Source: Bog-473 sp963791455 (GTDB lineage Bacteria; Actinomycetota; Acidimicrobiia; Acidimicrobiales; RAAP-2). Taken from it: a stretch of DNA of 64,000 nucleotides. How positions within the stretch are numbered: position 1 is the stretch's first letter; every line of letters begins with the position of its first letter. The stretch lies in contig CAWBSM010000001.1 of assembly GCA_963791455.1 (NCBI GenBank), positions 186,001 through 250,000 on the forward strand. Reading direction: 5' to 3'. This document shows positions 43,897-53,043 of the stretch, piece after piece. A model generated the notes under the pieces. It ran no database searches. It had not been told where the DNA came from and saw nothing but the letters and a program-made list of their open reading frames with translations. A program made the position numbers and the translations under genes.

Positions 43897-45060
43897 TTGG
43901 CTGAGATCGAAATCGGCATCTTCAAATCGGGGCGTCAGGCCTACGGGTTCGACGACATCGCCATCGTCCCGAGCAGGCGGACTCGAGACCCCGAGGACGT
44001 GGACATCTCCTGGGAGATCGACGCCTACAGCTTCGACCTGCCTCTTCTCGGCGCGGCGATGGATGGGGTGATGAGCCCGCACACGGCGATCGAGCTCGGG
44101 CGCCTGGGCGGCCTGGGGGTCCTGAACCTGGAGGGCCTCTGGACCCGCTACGAGGACCCTACCCCGCTCTTCGACGAGATCCGCGAGCTCGACGACGACA
44201 AGGCCACGGCCCGCATGCAGCAGATGTACCAGGAGCCGATCATCCCCGAGCTGGTGACCGCCCGTATCCGACAGATGAAGGAGGCCGGCATCACCACGGC
44301 CGCTTCCGTGACGCCCCAGCGCACCGAGGCGCTCGCTCCGGCCATCTTGGCTGCCGAGCTGGACATGCTGGTGATCCAGGGCACGGTGGTCTCGGCCGAG
44401 CATGTGTCCAAGAACTCCGAACCGCTCAACCTGAAGCGCTTCATCCGAGAGTTCGACATCCCGGTGATCGTGGGTGGCTGTGCCTCCTATCAGGCTGGAC
44501 TGCACCTCATGCGCACCGGCGCCGTGGGCGTTCTGGTCGGGGTCGGTCCGGGCAACGCCTGCACCACCCGTGGCGTCCTCGGGCTGGGCGTCCCCCAAGC
44601 CACCGCCATCGCGGACGTGGCCGGCGCCCGCATGCGCCACCTCGACGAGACCGGCGTCTACGTGCATGTGATCGCGGACGGTGGGATGTCCAAGGGGGGT
44701 GACATCGCCAAGGCCATCGCCTGCGGAGCCGACGCGGTCATGCTCGGCTCGCCGCTTTCGTCGGCCGTCGAGGCGCCGGCGCGCGGCTTCCACTGGGGGA
44801 TGGCCACCTTCCACCCGACACTGCCCCGCGGCGCCCGTGTGCGCACCTCGGTGCGTGGGTCGCTGCGTGAGATCTTGCTCGGTCCCGCGCACGAGAACGA
44901 CGGCCGCATGAACCTGTTCGGGGCGCTCCGAACGGCGATGGCCACCTGCGGCTACGAGACGGTCAAGGAGTTTCAGAAGGCAGAGGTGATGGTCGCCCCG
45001 TCCCTGCAGACGGAGGGCAAGTTCTTCCAGCGCTCCCAGGGCGTGGGTATGGGCCATTGA
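43897..45060 (+). CDS. guaB3: GuaB3 family IMP dehydrogenase-related protein
   Basis: The 387-residue TIM-barrel protein lacks the CBS pair and has the shortened architecture of GuaB3 proteins of actinobacteria. The active-site loop is GPGNACTTRGVLG with the catalytic Cys; VIADGGMSKGGDIAKA and MLGSPLSSAVEAP are the phosphate-binding parts. It starts at TTG 43897 with GGAGGG 8 nt upstream. It precedes guaA by 34 nt, so a purine role is expected, although GuaB3 members have been linked to GMP-reductase or IMPDH activity depending on species. Confidence 0.92.
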   Translation: MAEIEIGIFKSGRQAYGFDDIAIVPSRRTRDPEDVDISWEIDAYSFDLPLLGAAMDGVMSPHTAIELGRLGGLGVLNLEGLWTRYEDPTPLFDEIRELDDDKATARMQQMYQEPIIPELVTARIRQMKEAGITTAASVTPQRTEALAPAILAAELDMLVIQGTVVSAEHVSKNSEPLNLKRFIREFDIPVIVGGCASYQAGLHLMRTGAVGVLVGVGPGNACTTRGVLGLGVPQATAIADVAGARMRHLDETGVYVHVIADGGMSKGGDIAKAIACGADAVMLGSPLSSAVEAPARGFHWGMATFHPTLPRGARVRTSVRGSLREILLGPAHENDGRMNLFGALRTAMATCGYETVKEFQKAEVMVAPSLQTEGKFFQRSQGVGMGH

Positions 45061-45094
45061 GCCAAGTGCGTCCGTTCGGCACGAGCCCGTCTCG

Positions 45095-46666
45095 GTGACC
45101 GACACCGTCCTCGTCGTCGACTTTGGGGCCCAGTACGCCCGACTGATCGCCCGCCGGGTGCGCGAGGCGCACGTCTATTCCGAGATCGTCCCGGCGTCGA
45201 TCACGGTGGAGGAAATCCGCGTCCGTGCACCCAAAGGCATCATCTTCAGCGGCGGCCCCAAATCCGTCTACGAGACGCCGGCGCCCACCATCGATCCCGG
45301 TATTTACGACCTCGGGATCCCGATCCTGGGCCTGTGCTACGGCGCCCAGCTCATGGCGCTCCAACTGGGTGGCGTCGTGGCGCGCACCGGTGCGGGCGAG
45401 TACGGACGGACAGAGTTGTCGTTGACGGCGCCTTCGCCGCTCTGCCCCGATTGGCCAACGACCTCCACCGTATGGATGAGCCACGGCGACGCGGTGACGG
45501 ACGTGCCGGAGGGATTCGTGGCGACCGCGAGCAGCCCGGGCGCGCCGGTCGCGGCGATGCACGACCCCGAGCGGCGGCTCTTCGGCTTGCAGTTCCACCC
45601 CGAAGTGGTGCACACCGAGCGGGGGAACGAGGTCTTCGACCACTTCCTCATTGACGTGTGTGGGTGCCTGCCTGGTTGGACGCACGTGTCGATCATCGAG
45701 CAGCAAGTCGCCGCCGTGCGGGCGCAGGTGGGTGGCGACAAAGTGCTGTGCGCGTTGTCAGGCGGGGTCGACTCCGCCGTGGCGGCGGCACTGGTGCACA
45801 AAGCGGTCGGGGACCAGCTCACCTGTGTCTTCGTCGACACCGGTCTGATGCGGGCCGGTGAGGCGGACCAGGTCGAGGACACCTTTCGGCGCCAGTTCAA
45901 GGTCGACCTGGTCCACGTGAAGGCGGCCGACCGCTATTTCGCGGCGCTGGCCGGGGTGACGGACCCCGAGCGCAAGCGCAAGATCATCGGCGAGCTGTTC
46001 ATCAGGATCTTCGAGGAGGTGGCGCGGGATATGGGCGCCGGCACCGGCGCCGGCGATGACGGCAGCGGTGAGGGCGAGCCCCTCCGCTTCCTCGTGCAAG
46101 GGACGCTCTACCCCGACGTGATCGAGTCCGGCAGTGACACGGCGGCCAACATCAAGTCGCACCACAACGTCGGCGGCCTGCCCGACGACCTCGCTTTCGA
46201 CCTCGTCGAACCGCTGCGCCTGCTGTTCAAGGACGAGGTGCGCGCGGTGGGCGAGGAGCTCGGCCTGCCCCACGAGATCGTGTGGCGTCAGCCCTTCCCC
46301 GGTCCGGGCTTGGCCGTGCGCATCATCGGGGAAGTGACACCCGAGCGGGCCGAGATCCTCCGCAATGCCGATGCCGTGGTCGTCGAGGAGATTCGGCGGG
46401 CCGGGTTGTACCGCGAACTGTGGCAGAGCTTCGCGGTGTTGCCCGTTGTCCGCACCGTCGGCGTTATGGGCGACGGTCGCACCTACGCCTATCCCGTCGT
46501 CATCCGTGCCGTCACGAGTGACGACGCCATGACGGCGGACTGGGCCCGGCTCCCCTACGACCTGGTCGAGCGCATAGCCTCCCGCATCATCAACGAAGTG
46601 GAGGGCGTGAACCGGGTGGCGCTCGATGTCACGTCGAAACCGCCCGGGACCATCGAGTGGGAGTGA
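45095..46666 (+). CDS. guaA: GMP synthase (glutamine-hydrolysing)
   Basis: Converts XMP to GMP. The N-terminal class I glutaminase has the nucleophile Cys in LGLCYGAQLMAL and His/Glu in GLQFHPEVVHT. The ATP-pyrophosphatase domain has ALSGGVDSAVAAALVHK and the C-terminal dimerisation domain ends KPPGTIEWE. The product is 523 residues, starting at GTG 45095. An Ala/Gly insertion (AGTGAGDDGSG) lies before the LVQGTLYPD segment. Confidence 0.98.
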   Translation: MTDTVLVVDFGAQYARLIARRVREAHVYSEIVPASITVEEIRVRAPKGIIFSGGPKSVYETPAPTIDPGIYDLGIPILGLCYGAQLMALQLGGVVARTGAGEYGRTELSLTAPSPLCPDWPTTSTVWMSHGDAVTDVPEGFVATASSPGAPVAAMHDPERRLFGLQFHPEVVHTERGNEVFDHFLIDVCGCLPGWTHVSIIEQQVAAVRAQVGGDKVLCALSGGVDSAVAAALVHKAVGDQLTCVFVDTGLMRAGEADQVEDTFRRQFKVDLVHVKAADRYFAALAGVTDPERKRKIIGELFIRIFEEVARDMGAGTGAGDDGSGEGEPLRFLVQGTLYPDVIESGSDTAANIKSHHNVGGLPDDLAFDLVEPLRLLFKDEVRAVGEELGLPHEIVWRQPFPGPGLAVRIIGEVTPERAEILRNADAVVVEEIRRAGLYRELWQSFAVLPVVRTVGVMGDGRTYAYPVVIRAVTSDDAMTADWARLPYDLVERIASRIINEVEGVNRVALDVTSKPPGTIEWE

Positions 46667-46668
46667 CC

Positions 46669-49176
46669 GTGGCGCCGGAGAGCGGCGAACAGGCACATGG
46701 GCCGAAAGGCAACCGACGCCAGGCTGGTGGAAGCGCGCAGCTGTTCGATCCGTCCGACACATCCGACGAGGGTGTGGGCGCGGCTGCCGCGGCAGCGTCG
46801 GTGGCCGCCGCGGCCGACACCTCCGACTCGGGCGATATCGGGGCCCCGGCCGCAGACACCGCCGCGCAGGGTGCCGACGACGGTCGCCGCCGGCGCAAGC
46901 GCTCGGCCGTCGCATCGGGAGCGTTCGCCGGCCGGCCCGCCGCTCTGGTCGACGACCTGACGCTGCCCCAGCGCGCCGCAGTGGAGCACCGCGGCGGACC
47001 CCTGCTGATCATTGCGGGGGCGGGCTCGGGCAAGACGCGCGTGTTGACCCGGCGGATCGCGCACCTGTTGGCGACGGGGGACGCGCCGCCCTGGGGCGTC
47101 CTCGCCATCACCTTCACCAACAAGGCGGCCGACGAAATGCGCAACCGCGTGGTCGATCTGGTCGGCCCCCCCGCCGAAAAGATGTGGGTCTCCACGTTCC
47201 ACTCGGCCTGCTTGCGCATCCTGCGCACGAACGCCGACCGGCTGGGCTACCGCTCGAGCTTCACCGTCTACGACGACACCGACTCGCGCCGCCTCATCGA
47301 GATGATCACGGCCGAGCTCGGCTTCGACCAGAAGAGGTTGCCCTCCCGCGCCGTGCAGGCGGTCATCAGCCAGGCCAAATCAGAGCTGGTGGACTTCGAG
47401 ACCTTCCGAGAGGACGCCCGCAGCGGGCCTGACCCTTTCCGCAAGCGCATCGCCGACGTCTATGTGCAGTACCAGGAGCGCCTTTTGACCGCGAACGCGC
47501 TCGACTTCGACGACCTGCTGATGGTCACGGCCAATCTGCTCCAAGCCTGCGACGACGTGCGGGAGTCCTACCAGGAGCGCTTCCGTCACATCCTGGTGGA
47601 CGAGTTCCAAGACACGAACCACGCCCAGAACGAGATCGTCAAGCTCCTGGGCCAGGCGCACGGCAACGTGTGCGTCGTCGGTGACTCGGACCAATCCGTC
47701 TACCGTTGGCGCGGCGCCGACATCCGCAACATCTTGGAGTTCGAGCGAGCCTTCCCCAACGTGACCACGATCATGTTGGAGCAGAACTTTCGCTCGACGC
47801 AGACGATCCTTGATGCGGCCAACGCCGTCATCGCCAACAACATCGGACGCCAGCCCAAGGAGCTCTTCACCGTCGGCGACACGGGCGGGCCGGTCAAGCG
47901 CTACCGCGCCGAGGACGAGCGCGACGAGGCGGCGTGGGTGTCGAGCGAGATCCTGCGCCTCCACGCGTCGGAGGGATTGACGTGGGGCGACTTCGCCGTC
48001 TTCTACCGCACCAACGCGCAGTCGCTGCCGCTGGAGACATCGATGAAGTTCAGCGGCATCCCCTACAAGGTGGTGGGCGGGGCCAAGTTCTACGACCGCC
48101 GGGAGATCAAGGACATCTTGGCCTACATCCGCGTGCTCGCCAACCCCGACGACGAGGTCTCCGCCCGGCGCATCGTCAATGTTCCCAAACGCGGCATCGG
48201 CGACATGTCGGTGGCGCGCCTGGCCGCCTGGGCCCAGCTGGAGCGGGTGTCGTTCAGTGAGGCGATCGACCGTGCCGAGGAGGCGGGGTTGACCGGCAAC
48301 GCGCTGCGCGGCGCCGAGCAATTGTCCAAGACGCTGGCCGAGCTGCGCCCGCTGGTGCAGACGATCAACCCGGCCGACTTCGTCCAGTTGGTGGCCGACC
48401 GCACTGGGTACCTGGCCGAGTTGGTGGCCGAACACACCCACGAGGCTGACGGCCGGATTGAGAACCTGGCCGAATTGGCGACCCAGGCCGGGGACTTCGA
48501 GGACGTGACGGGTTTCTTGGAGACCGTGGCGCTCGTGGCGGACTCCGACGAACTCGACAGCGACGGCACCCGCGTCTCTTTGATGACGCTGCACACCGCC
48601 AAGGGTCTCGAGTACCCGGCCGTCTTCGTGGTCGGACTGGAGGAGGGGATCTTCCCGCACTTCCGCTCCCTGGCCGAGCCGAGCGAGTTGGAGGAGGAAC
48701 GCCGCCTTTTCTACGTCGGCATCACCCGGGCCCGCCAGCACCTGGCCATCTCTCACGCTTGGTCGCGCACCACCTGGGGCCGGACGCAGCCCGCCATGCC
48801 GAGCCGCTTCGTGACCGAGGTGCCGGTGCACCTGGTCGACGACGTCGGGCTCGGGTCGCCCCGGCGCGGGACGGGTTACGACTCCTTGTCGGCTGAGGAG
48901 CACCTGCCCGGGGCTACCTTCGCCCCCGCGGTCCCGCTGGCCGCGCGGTCGGCCGCCGCCGCTGCAGGTGGCGGGGGAAGGGCCGGTGCCCGAGGTAGCA
49001 CGGGCGCTGAGGACCTCGCGCTGGCGGCGGGCGACGAGGTGGTGCACGAGCACTGGGGTCGTGGCGTCGTCGTCAGCGCCAAGGGCGAGGGGTCACGGGC
49101 CCAGGCGACGGTCGACTTCGACAGCGTCGGGAAGAAGAACCTTCTCCTCTCGGCCACGCCGCTCCGCCGAGCCTGA
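46669..49176 (+). CDS. pcrA: UvrD/PcrA-type DNA helicase
   Basis: The 835-residue SF1A helicase has the motifs GAGSGKTRVLTRRIAHLL (I), LVDEFQDTNHAQNEIV (II), GDSDQSVYRWRGAD (III), QNFRSTQTILDAAN (IV) and the later VSLMTLHTAKGLEYPAVFVV (V). The C-terminal Tudor-like tail GDEVVHEHWGRGVVVSAKG is the RNA-polymerase-interacting element of PcrA. An 85-residue Ala/Asp-rich N-terminal leader precedes the helicase. GTG 46669 has GGGAG 5 nt upstream and begins 2 nt after the guaA stop. Confidence 0.96.
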   Translation: MAPESGEQAHGPKGNRRQAGGSAQLFDPSDTSDEGVGAAAAAASVAAAADTSDSGDIGAPAADTAAQGADDGRRRRKRSAVASGAFAGRPAALVDDLTLPQRAAVEHRGGPLLIIAGAGSGKTRVLTRRIAHLLATGDAPPWGVLAITFTNKAADEMRNRVVDLVGPPAEKMWVSTFHSACLRILRTNADRLGYRSSFTVYDDTDSRRLIEMITAELGFDQKRLPSRAVQAVISQAKSELVDFETFREDARSGPDPFRKRIADVYVQYQERLLTANALDFDDLLMVTANLLQACDDVRESYQERFRHILVDEFQDTNHAQNEIVKLLGQAHGNVCVVGDSDQSVYRWRGADIRNILEFERAFPNVTTIMLEQNFRSTQTILDAANAVIANNIGRQPKELFTVGDTGGPVKRYRAEDERDEAAWVSSEILRLHASEGLTWGDFAVFYRTNAQSLPLETSMKFSGIPYKVVGGAKFYDRREIKDILAYIRVLANPDDEVSARRIVNVPKRGIGDMSVARLAAWAQLERVSFSEAIDRAEEAGLTGNALRGAEQLSKTLAELRPLVQTINPADFVQLVADRTGYLAELVAEHTHEADGRIENLAELATQAGDFEDVTGFLETVALVADSDELDSDGTRVSLMTLHTAKGLEYPAVFVVGLEEGIFPHFRSLAEPSELEEERRLFYVGITRARQHLAISHAWSRTTWGRTQPAMPSRFVTEVPVHLVDDVGLGSPRRGTGYDSLSAEEHLPGATFAPAVPLAARSAAAAAGGGGRAGARGSTGAEDLALAAGDEVVHEHWGRGVVVSAKGEGSRAQATVDFDSVGKKNLLLSATPLRRA

Positions 49177-49743
49177 GGCTCGATCTGCAGCGGCCTTTGG
49201 CGGGCCGCCGAGCGGGAATATGCACGTGTACGAATGGATATGCGACGTCCGGTCTTCGGGGGAACGATTCTCGAGTGTATACGCGGACCCTATACACCGG
49301 CAAAGACCTATCGACACCAGGATCACGACGCATAAGTATGCGCTTGGCCTGCATAAGGGTCCCGACGAAGCGCACTCCCACCGGCAGGAGCCTGCGCCCC
49401 GGTCACTCGGCCATCACTTTCAGAACGGGAAGCCCAAGCCGATACGTGGCGCCAGGTCCTCTCGTGTGAGACGACACTCTGACCATCGAACCCGCAGCGA
49501 CCGTCGACTAGCACGACCAGGTTGGATCACGCCGACGACAGAAGACGCTCGCGCATCAGCGCGTGGCCTAGCCGGAGAATCCACTGAAGGGCACGGAGCA
49601 AATCGGACCTGACCATCGGAACGCTGGGCTTCACGACGAGCACTCGGACCTCTCCGTAGCCGGCGGAGAGTTGGTTCACCAAACTGTCACGCGGGCCAAG
49701 GTGACCCCTGTTGCGAGACATCACGACGGGATATACATCCCTC
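49177..49743. other. 567-bp stretch without a convincing gene
   Basis: Composition drops here relative to the flanks and short frames in all phases look non-coding. The clearest structure is an inverted repeat GTGTATA (49275-49281), 9-nt spacer, TATACAC (49291-49297), a possible dimer-binding operator. A 72-codon minus-strand frame at 49527-49745 has no recognisable domain. The right end holds the promoter of the DUF4282 gene. Confidence 0.5.
49711..49737 (+). promoter_or_regulatory. Candidate promoter of the DUF4282 gene
   Basis: TTGCGA (49711-49716) and TATACA (49732-49737) are 15 bp apart, slightly tight. TATACA ends 6 nt before ATG 49744, giving a leaderless or nearly leaderless transcript. 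No Shine-Dalgarno is visible. Confidence 0.4.
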
Positions 49744-50529
49744 ATGGAACACCAGGCCCCAGGAATGGATACACAAAACGAGCCCGATCGACTGGCACCC
49801 CTTGCGCCCTATCCCGCGCCAAGTGCGTGCGGCGCTGGTGGCCCTCCTCACGAAGAGTTCTCGCCTCTGGAGCCCAATCGTCTCGGAGAGCGTTCGACGG
49901 CGATCAATGACTCAGAAAGTTGGGGTTCCATGCAAGTCCAGTCACCATCGAGCTACACATCGAAGGGGTTCTTAGGCTCGCTGTTCGACGTCAATTTCTC
50001 TTCGCTCATCGTCACCCGAGTCATCAAGGCTGTCTATGTCATCGCGATCATCTTGATCGGAATCGAGGCGATCGGGTTGTTGATTCTTGCTGTTGCGATG
50101 AAAAGCCCCGGCGAGATCACTGCCGCGCTCGTCATCATCCCGATCGTTTCGCTTTTGACCCTGATCTGGGTTCGAATTCTCCTTGAGTTGGTGATCATCA
50201 TCTTCAGAATCGGAGAGGACGTACGACACATTTCTCTGTTTGCCGGACTCAGAGGTCGGCCAGAAGAACAAGGGGTCGTAACGACAGCGGCCTTTGCATC
50301 GAAGCTCGACACAGCGGAACGAGCACATGTAGGCCAGCTGTCCCACACGGTTCCCACCTCAACAGAGGAGGCCCAGGTCTCGCCGGGCCCGACCCACGTC
50401 GAGGAGACGCCGAGAAGTGATCAACCAGTCGCGGGCTGGTACCCGGATCCGCAATTCGAGGGCTACCTGCGCGTCTGGGATGGCGAGTCCTGGACGGACC
50501 AACGGCGTCCGTGGAATCCAAAGTCCTGA
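49744..50529 (+). CDS. DUF4282 membrane protein with C-terminal DUF2510 domain
   Basis: The 261-residue product has a disordered Pro-rich N-terminus (about 1-60). Next is a DUF4282 domain with two TM helices (AVYVIAIILIGIEAIGLLIL and ALVIIPIVSLLTLIWVRILL) opened by GFLGSLFDVNFSSLIVTRVI. A linker leads to a DUF2510 element at the end, VAGWYPDP and LRVWDGESWTDQRRPW. Both domains are typical of actinobacterial envelope proteins of unknown role. An internal ATG (MQVQSPSSY) would give a shorter form starting just before DUF4282. Confidence 0.85.
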   Translation: MEHQAPGMDTQNEPDRLAPLAPYPAPSACGAGGPPHEEFSPLEPNRLGERSTAINDSESWGSMQVQSPSSYTSKGFLGSLFDVNFSSLIVTRVIKAVYVIAIILIGIEAIGLLILAVAMKSPGEITAALVIIPIVSLLTLIWVRILLELVIIIFRIGEDVRHISLFAGLRGRPEEQGVVTTAAFASKLDTAERAHVGQLSHTVPTSTEEAQVSPGPTHVEETPRSDQPVAGWYPDPQFEGYLRVWDGESWTDQRRPWNPKS

Positions 50530-50748
50530 GAACACGGGGTCCGGCCCGTTCTTTCGGGCCAGTTCTGAGCGCCGCAGCTCAAGCCCGACGTGCTCTGACC
50601 CGCCACCCTGCCAAAGGTGGGATCGCGTCCCTGGCTACGAGGTCTGTCGGGAAACCTGCACCTGGCTCCCGTCGGCCCCGGGCGGCTGCCTCGGTCGGGC
50701 TCCTAAGCTCGAGTGGGTTGGGGAGTGTTGGCAGGGACGGATCTCGAC

Positions 50749-51207
50749 ATGACGGGTTCTTCCAGTTCGGCAGTTGAGCGGCGACCAGCGGACTTCGGGA
50801 GCCGCATCAAGGCCCTCGGGCTCACGGCTCTGCTCGTCGTCGCCACCTTGGTGGTGGGATGGCTGGTCTGGAGCGTGATCGAGTGGAGCCGGGGGCGCAC
50901 GGCCAGTTTTCACGTCGCGGGGCTTCGCATCGTCAGGCGTTCGGACGGCCGTCCCATCGGACTCGTTCGCTCCATCGTGCGCAACGCGATCTGTTGCACG
51001 CTGCTCCTGGTCCCGACGATCGTGGCCTGTGCGCTGATTGCAGTCGCCTTCACCCTGGGCGCGTCTCCTCCGGATCGGTTGTTGCGGAAGCCCCGCGCCG
51101 CGCCCTGGGACGTGCTGACTGGCACCGAAGTCGTCTATGGCGCTCCACTCCGGCGGCGAGACCCGGCCTGGATGGTGCAGATCGCCGGGAACGGTCAGGC
51201 CAACTGA
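50749..51207 (+). CDS. RDD family membrane protein
   Basis: The 152-residue product has two TM helices (TALLVVATLVVGWLVWSVIE and AICCTLLLVPTIVACALIAV). The RDD core lies between and after them (SFHVAGLRIVRRSDGRPIGL, then AAPWDVLTGTEVVYG). The classical Arg-Asp-Asp N-terminal signature is reduced to DFGSRIKALG. It stands alone between the DUF4282 gene and the B12-binding gene. Confidence 0.75.
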   Translation: MTGSSSSAVERRPADFGSRIKALGLTALLVVATLVVGWLVWSVIEWSRGRTASFHVAGLRIVRRSDGRPIGLVRSIVRNAICCTLLLVPTIVACALIAVAFTLGASPPDRLLRKPRAAPWDVLTGTEVVYGAPLRRRDPAWMVQIAGNGQAN

Positions 51208-51301
51208 CTCTCCGTCACAGCGAGGGTCCGGTGCCCAGGAGGCTCGGACCACTCGACCTGTCTGGCGCCCTGCCCCGGGGCCTCCCTATCCTGGGAGTCG
51301 C

Positions 51302-51718
51302 ATGAGACGTCCCTACAGGGTGGTCGTGGCCAAGCCCGGGCTCGACGGACACGACCGGGGGGCCAAGGTCATTGCGCGGGCGCTGCGCGACAGTGGCTTC
51401 GAGGTCGTCTACACCGGCCTGCACCAGACGCCCGAGCAGGTGGTCCAGGCGGTGATCCAGGAGGATGCCGACGCCATCGGGCTCTCCCTGCTCTCGGGTG
51501 CCCACCTCACTCTCGTGCCCAAGGTGATCAAGTTGCTGGCGGATGCCGGCCGCGGGGACGTGCTCGTCATCGTGGGCGGGATCATTCCCGAAGCCGACAT
51601 CCCCGTGCTCAAGGAGCAGGGTGTGGCCCAGGTCTTCACGCCCGGGGCACCGCTCGATTCCATCGGGTCTTGGCTGGGCGAGGCCCTCGATGCACGGGAG
51701 GAGGCCCTCGAGGCCTGA
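51302..51718 (+). CDS. Stand-alone cobalamin-binding subunit of methylmalonyl-CoA mutase type
   Basis: The 138-residue B12-binding domain has the base-off ligand motif KPGLDGHDRGAKVIARAL (DxHxxG), then LSLLSGAHLTLVPKVI and VGGIIPEADIPVL. This is the separate small subunit found with split mutases such as methylmalonyl-CoA mutase or its relatives; no large subunit is nearby. A TATCCT box (51287-51292) ends 9 nt before ATG 51302. The following sucCD would use succinyl-CoA, the mutase product, so functional grouping is plausible. Confidence 0.88.
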   Translation: MRRPYRVVVAKPGLDGHDRGAKVIARALRDSGFEVVYTGLHQTPEQVVQAVIQEDADAIGLSLLSGAHLTLVPKVIKLLADAGRGDVLVIVGGIIPEADIPVLKEQGVAQVFTPGAPLDSIGSWLGEALDAREEALEA

Positions 51719-51836
51719 GCCCACACCACCCGTGATTCGGGCGGCCGCCGAGCCGTCCGGCCCGGACCGACCGGATCCCAGCATCCTGCATGCGGATCGC
51801 GACCACGACCCACAGCCAAAGGAGACAGCACCCAAA

Positions 51837-52979
51837 GTGGACCTCTACGAGTACCAGGGCAAGCAGTACTTCGCCCGTTTCGGCATCCCGACCTCCCCCG
51901 GCGGGGTCGCCGACACGGTGGACGAGGCCGTGGCGCAGGCAGACGCCGCCGGTTATCCGGTCGTGGTCAAGGCGCAGGTCAAGGTTGGCGGCCGCGGCAA
52001 AGCTGGAGGCGTGAAGCTCGCCGCCGACGCCGACGAGGTACGCCTGCACGCTGGCAACATCCTCGGGCTCGACATCAAGGGCCACATCGTGAAGCGGCTC
52101 TGGGTCGAGCATGCATCGGACATCGCGAAGGAGTACTACGCCAGCTTCACGCTCGACCGGCCGGCCAAGCTCCACCTCGGCATGCTTTCGGCGGAGGGCG
52201 GTGTTGAGATCGAGGAGGTGGCCGAGACCAACCCCGACGCGATCGCCAAGCTCCACATCGACCCCGTAACGGGGCTGTCCGAGGAGACGGCCCGCGAGTG
52301 GGTCGACCGGGCCAACCTCGACCCCGAGGCACGGGACCAGGCGGCAACGCTGCTGGTGCGCCTGTACCACTGCTACGTCGAGGGCGACTGCGACCTGGCC
52401 GAGATCAACCCGCTCATCCTCACCCCCGAGGGCAAGGTCCACGCGTTGGACGCCAAGGTGACCCTCGACGAGAACGCGTCCTTCCGTCACCCCGAGTGGG
52501 AGGAGTACGAGGACGATTCCGACGTCGATCCCCGAGAGAAGATGGCCAAGGAGAAGGGCCTCAACTACATCGGGTTGTCCGGCTCCGTGGGCATCATCGC
52601 CAACGGGGCGGGACTCGCCATGAGCACACTGGATGTGGTGACGCAGGTCGGCGGGCAGGCGGCCAACTTCCTCGACATTGGGGGCGGGGCCAACGCCGAT
52701 GTGATGGCCGCCGCGCTCGAGGTGATCAACGCCGACCCGGCGGTCAAGAGCATCCTCGTCAATATCTTCGGCGGCATCACCCGTGTCGACGAGGTGGCGA
52801 AGGGGATCATTGAGGCCATCGGCCGGGTGAAGCTGAGCTCGCCGGTGGTCATGCGCCTCGACGGCACGAACGCCGTCGAGGGCCGCGCGCTGCTGGCCGA
52901 CCATCTGTCGGACACGCTTATCGCCGAGCCCACCATGATCGACGCCGCCCGCCACGCCGTCGCCCTGGCCACGGCCTAA
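51837..52979 (+). CDS. sucC: Succinate-CoA ligase, beta subunit
   Basis: ATP-grasp subunit of the TCA-cycle enzyme that interconverts succinyl-CoA and succinate with NTP formation. The 380-residue product begins MDLYEYQGKQYFARFGIP, with VVKAQVKVGGRGKAGGVKLA for nucleotide binding and LEINPL-like DLAEINPLILTPEG. The C-terminal ligase domain has FLDIGGGANADVM and NIFGGITRVDEVAKGI. The start is GTG 51837. sucD follows by 64 nt. Confidence 0.98.
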   Translation: MDLYEYQGKQYFARFGIPTSPGGVADTVDEAVAQADAAGYPVVVKAQVKVGGRGKAGGVKLAADADEVRLHAGNILGLDIKGHIVKRLWVEHASDIAKEYYASFTLDRPAKLHLGMLSAEGGVEIEEVAETNPDAIAKLHIDPVTGLSEETAREWVDRANLDPEARDQAATLLVRLYHCYVEGDCDLAEINPLILTPEGKVHALDAKVTLDENASFRHPEWEEYEDDSDVDPREKMAKEKGLNYIGLSGSVGIIANGAGLAMSTLDVVTQVGGQAANFLDIGGGANADVMAAALEVINADPAVKSILVNIFGGITRVDEVAKGIIEAIGRVKLSSPVVMRLDGTNAVEGRALLADHLSDTLIAEPTMIDAARHAVALATA

Positions 52980-53043
52980 GCGGCCAAGCCGACAAAACCC
53001 AGAACGGCACCCCCCAGCAGATTCCCGAGAGGACAGAGAAAAC

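Noticed and set aside
49527..49745. 72-codon minus-strand frame
   Set aside because: No domain, no ribosome binding site, and its 5' end overlaps the likely promoter of the DUF4282 gene.
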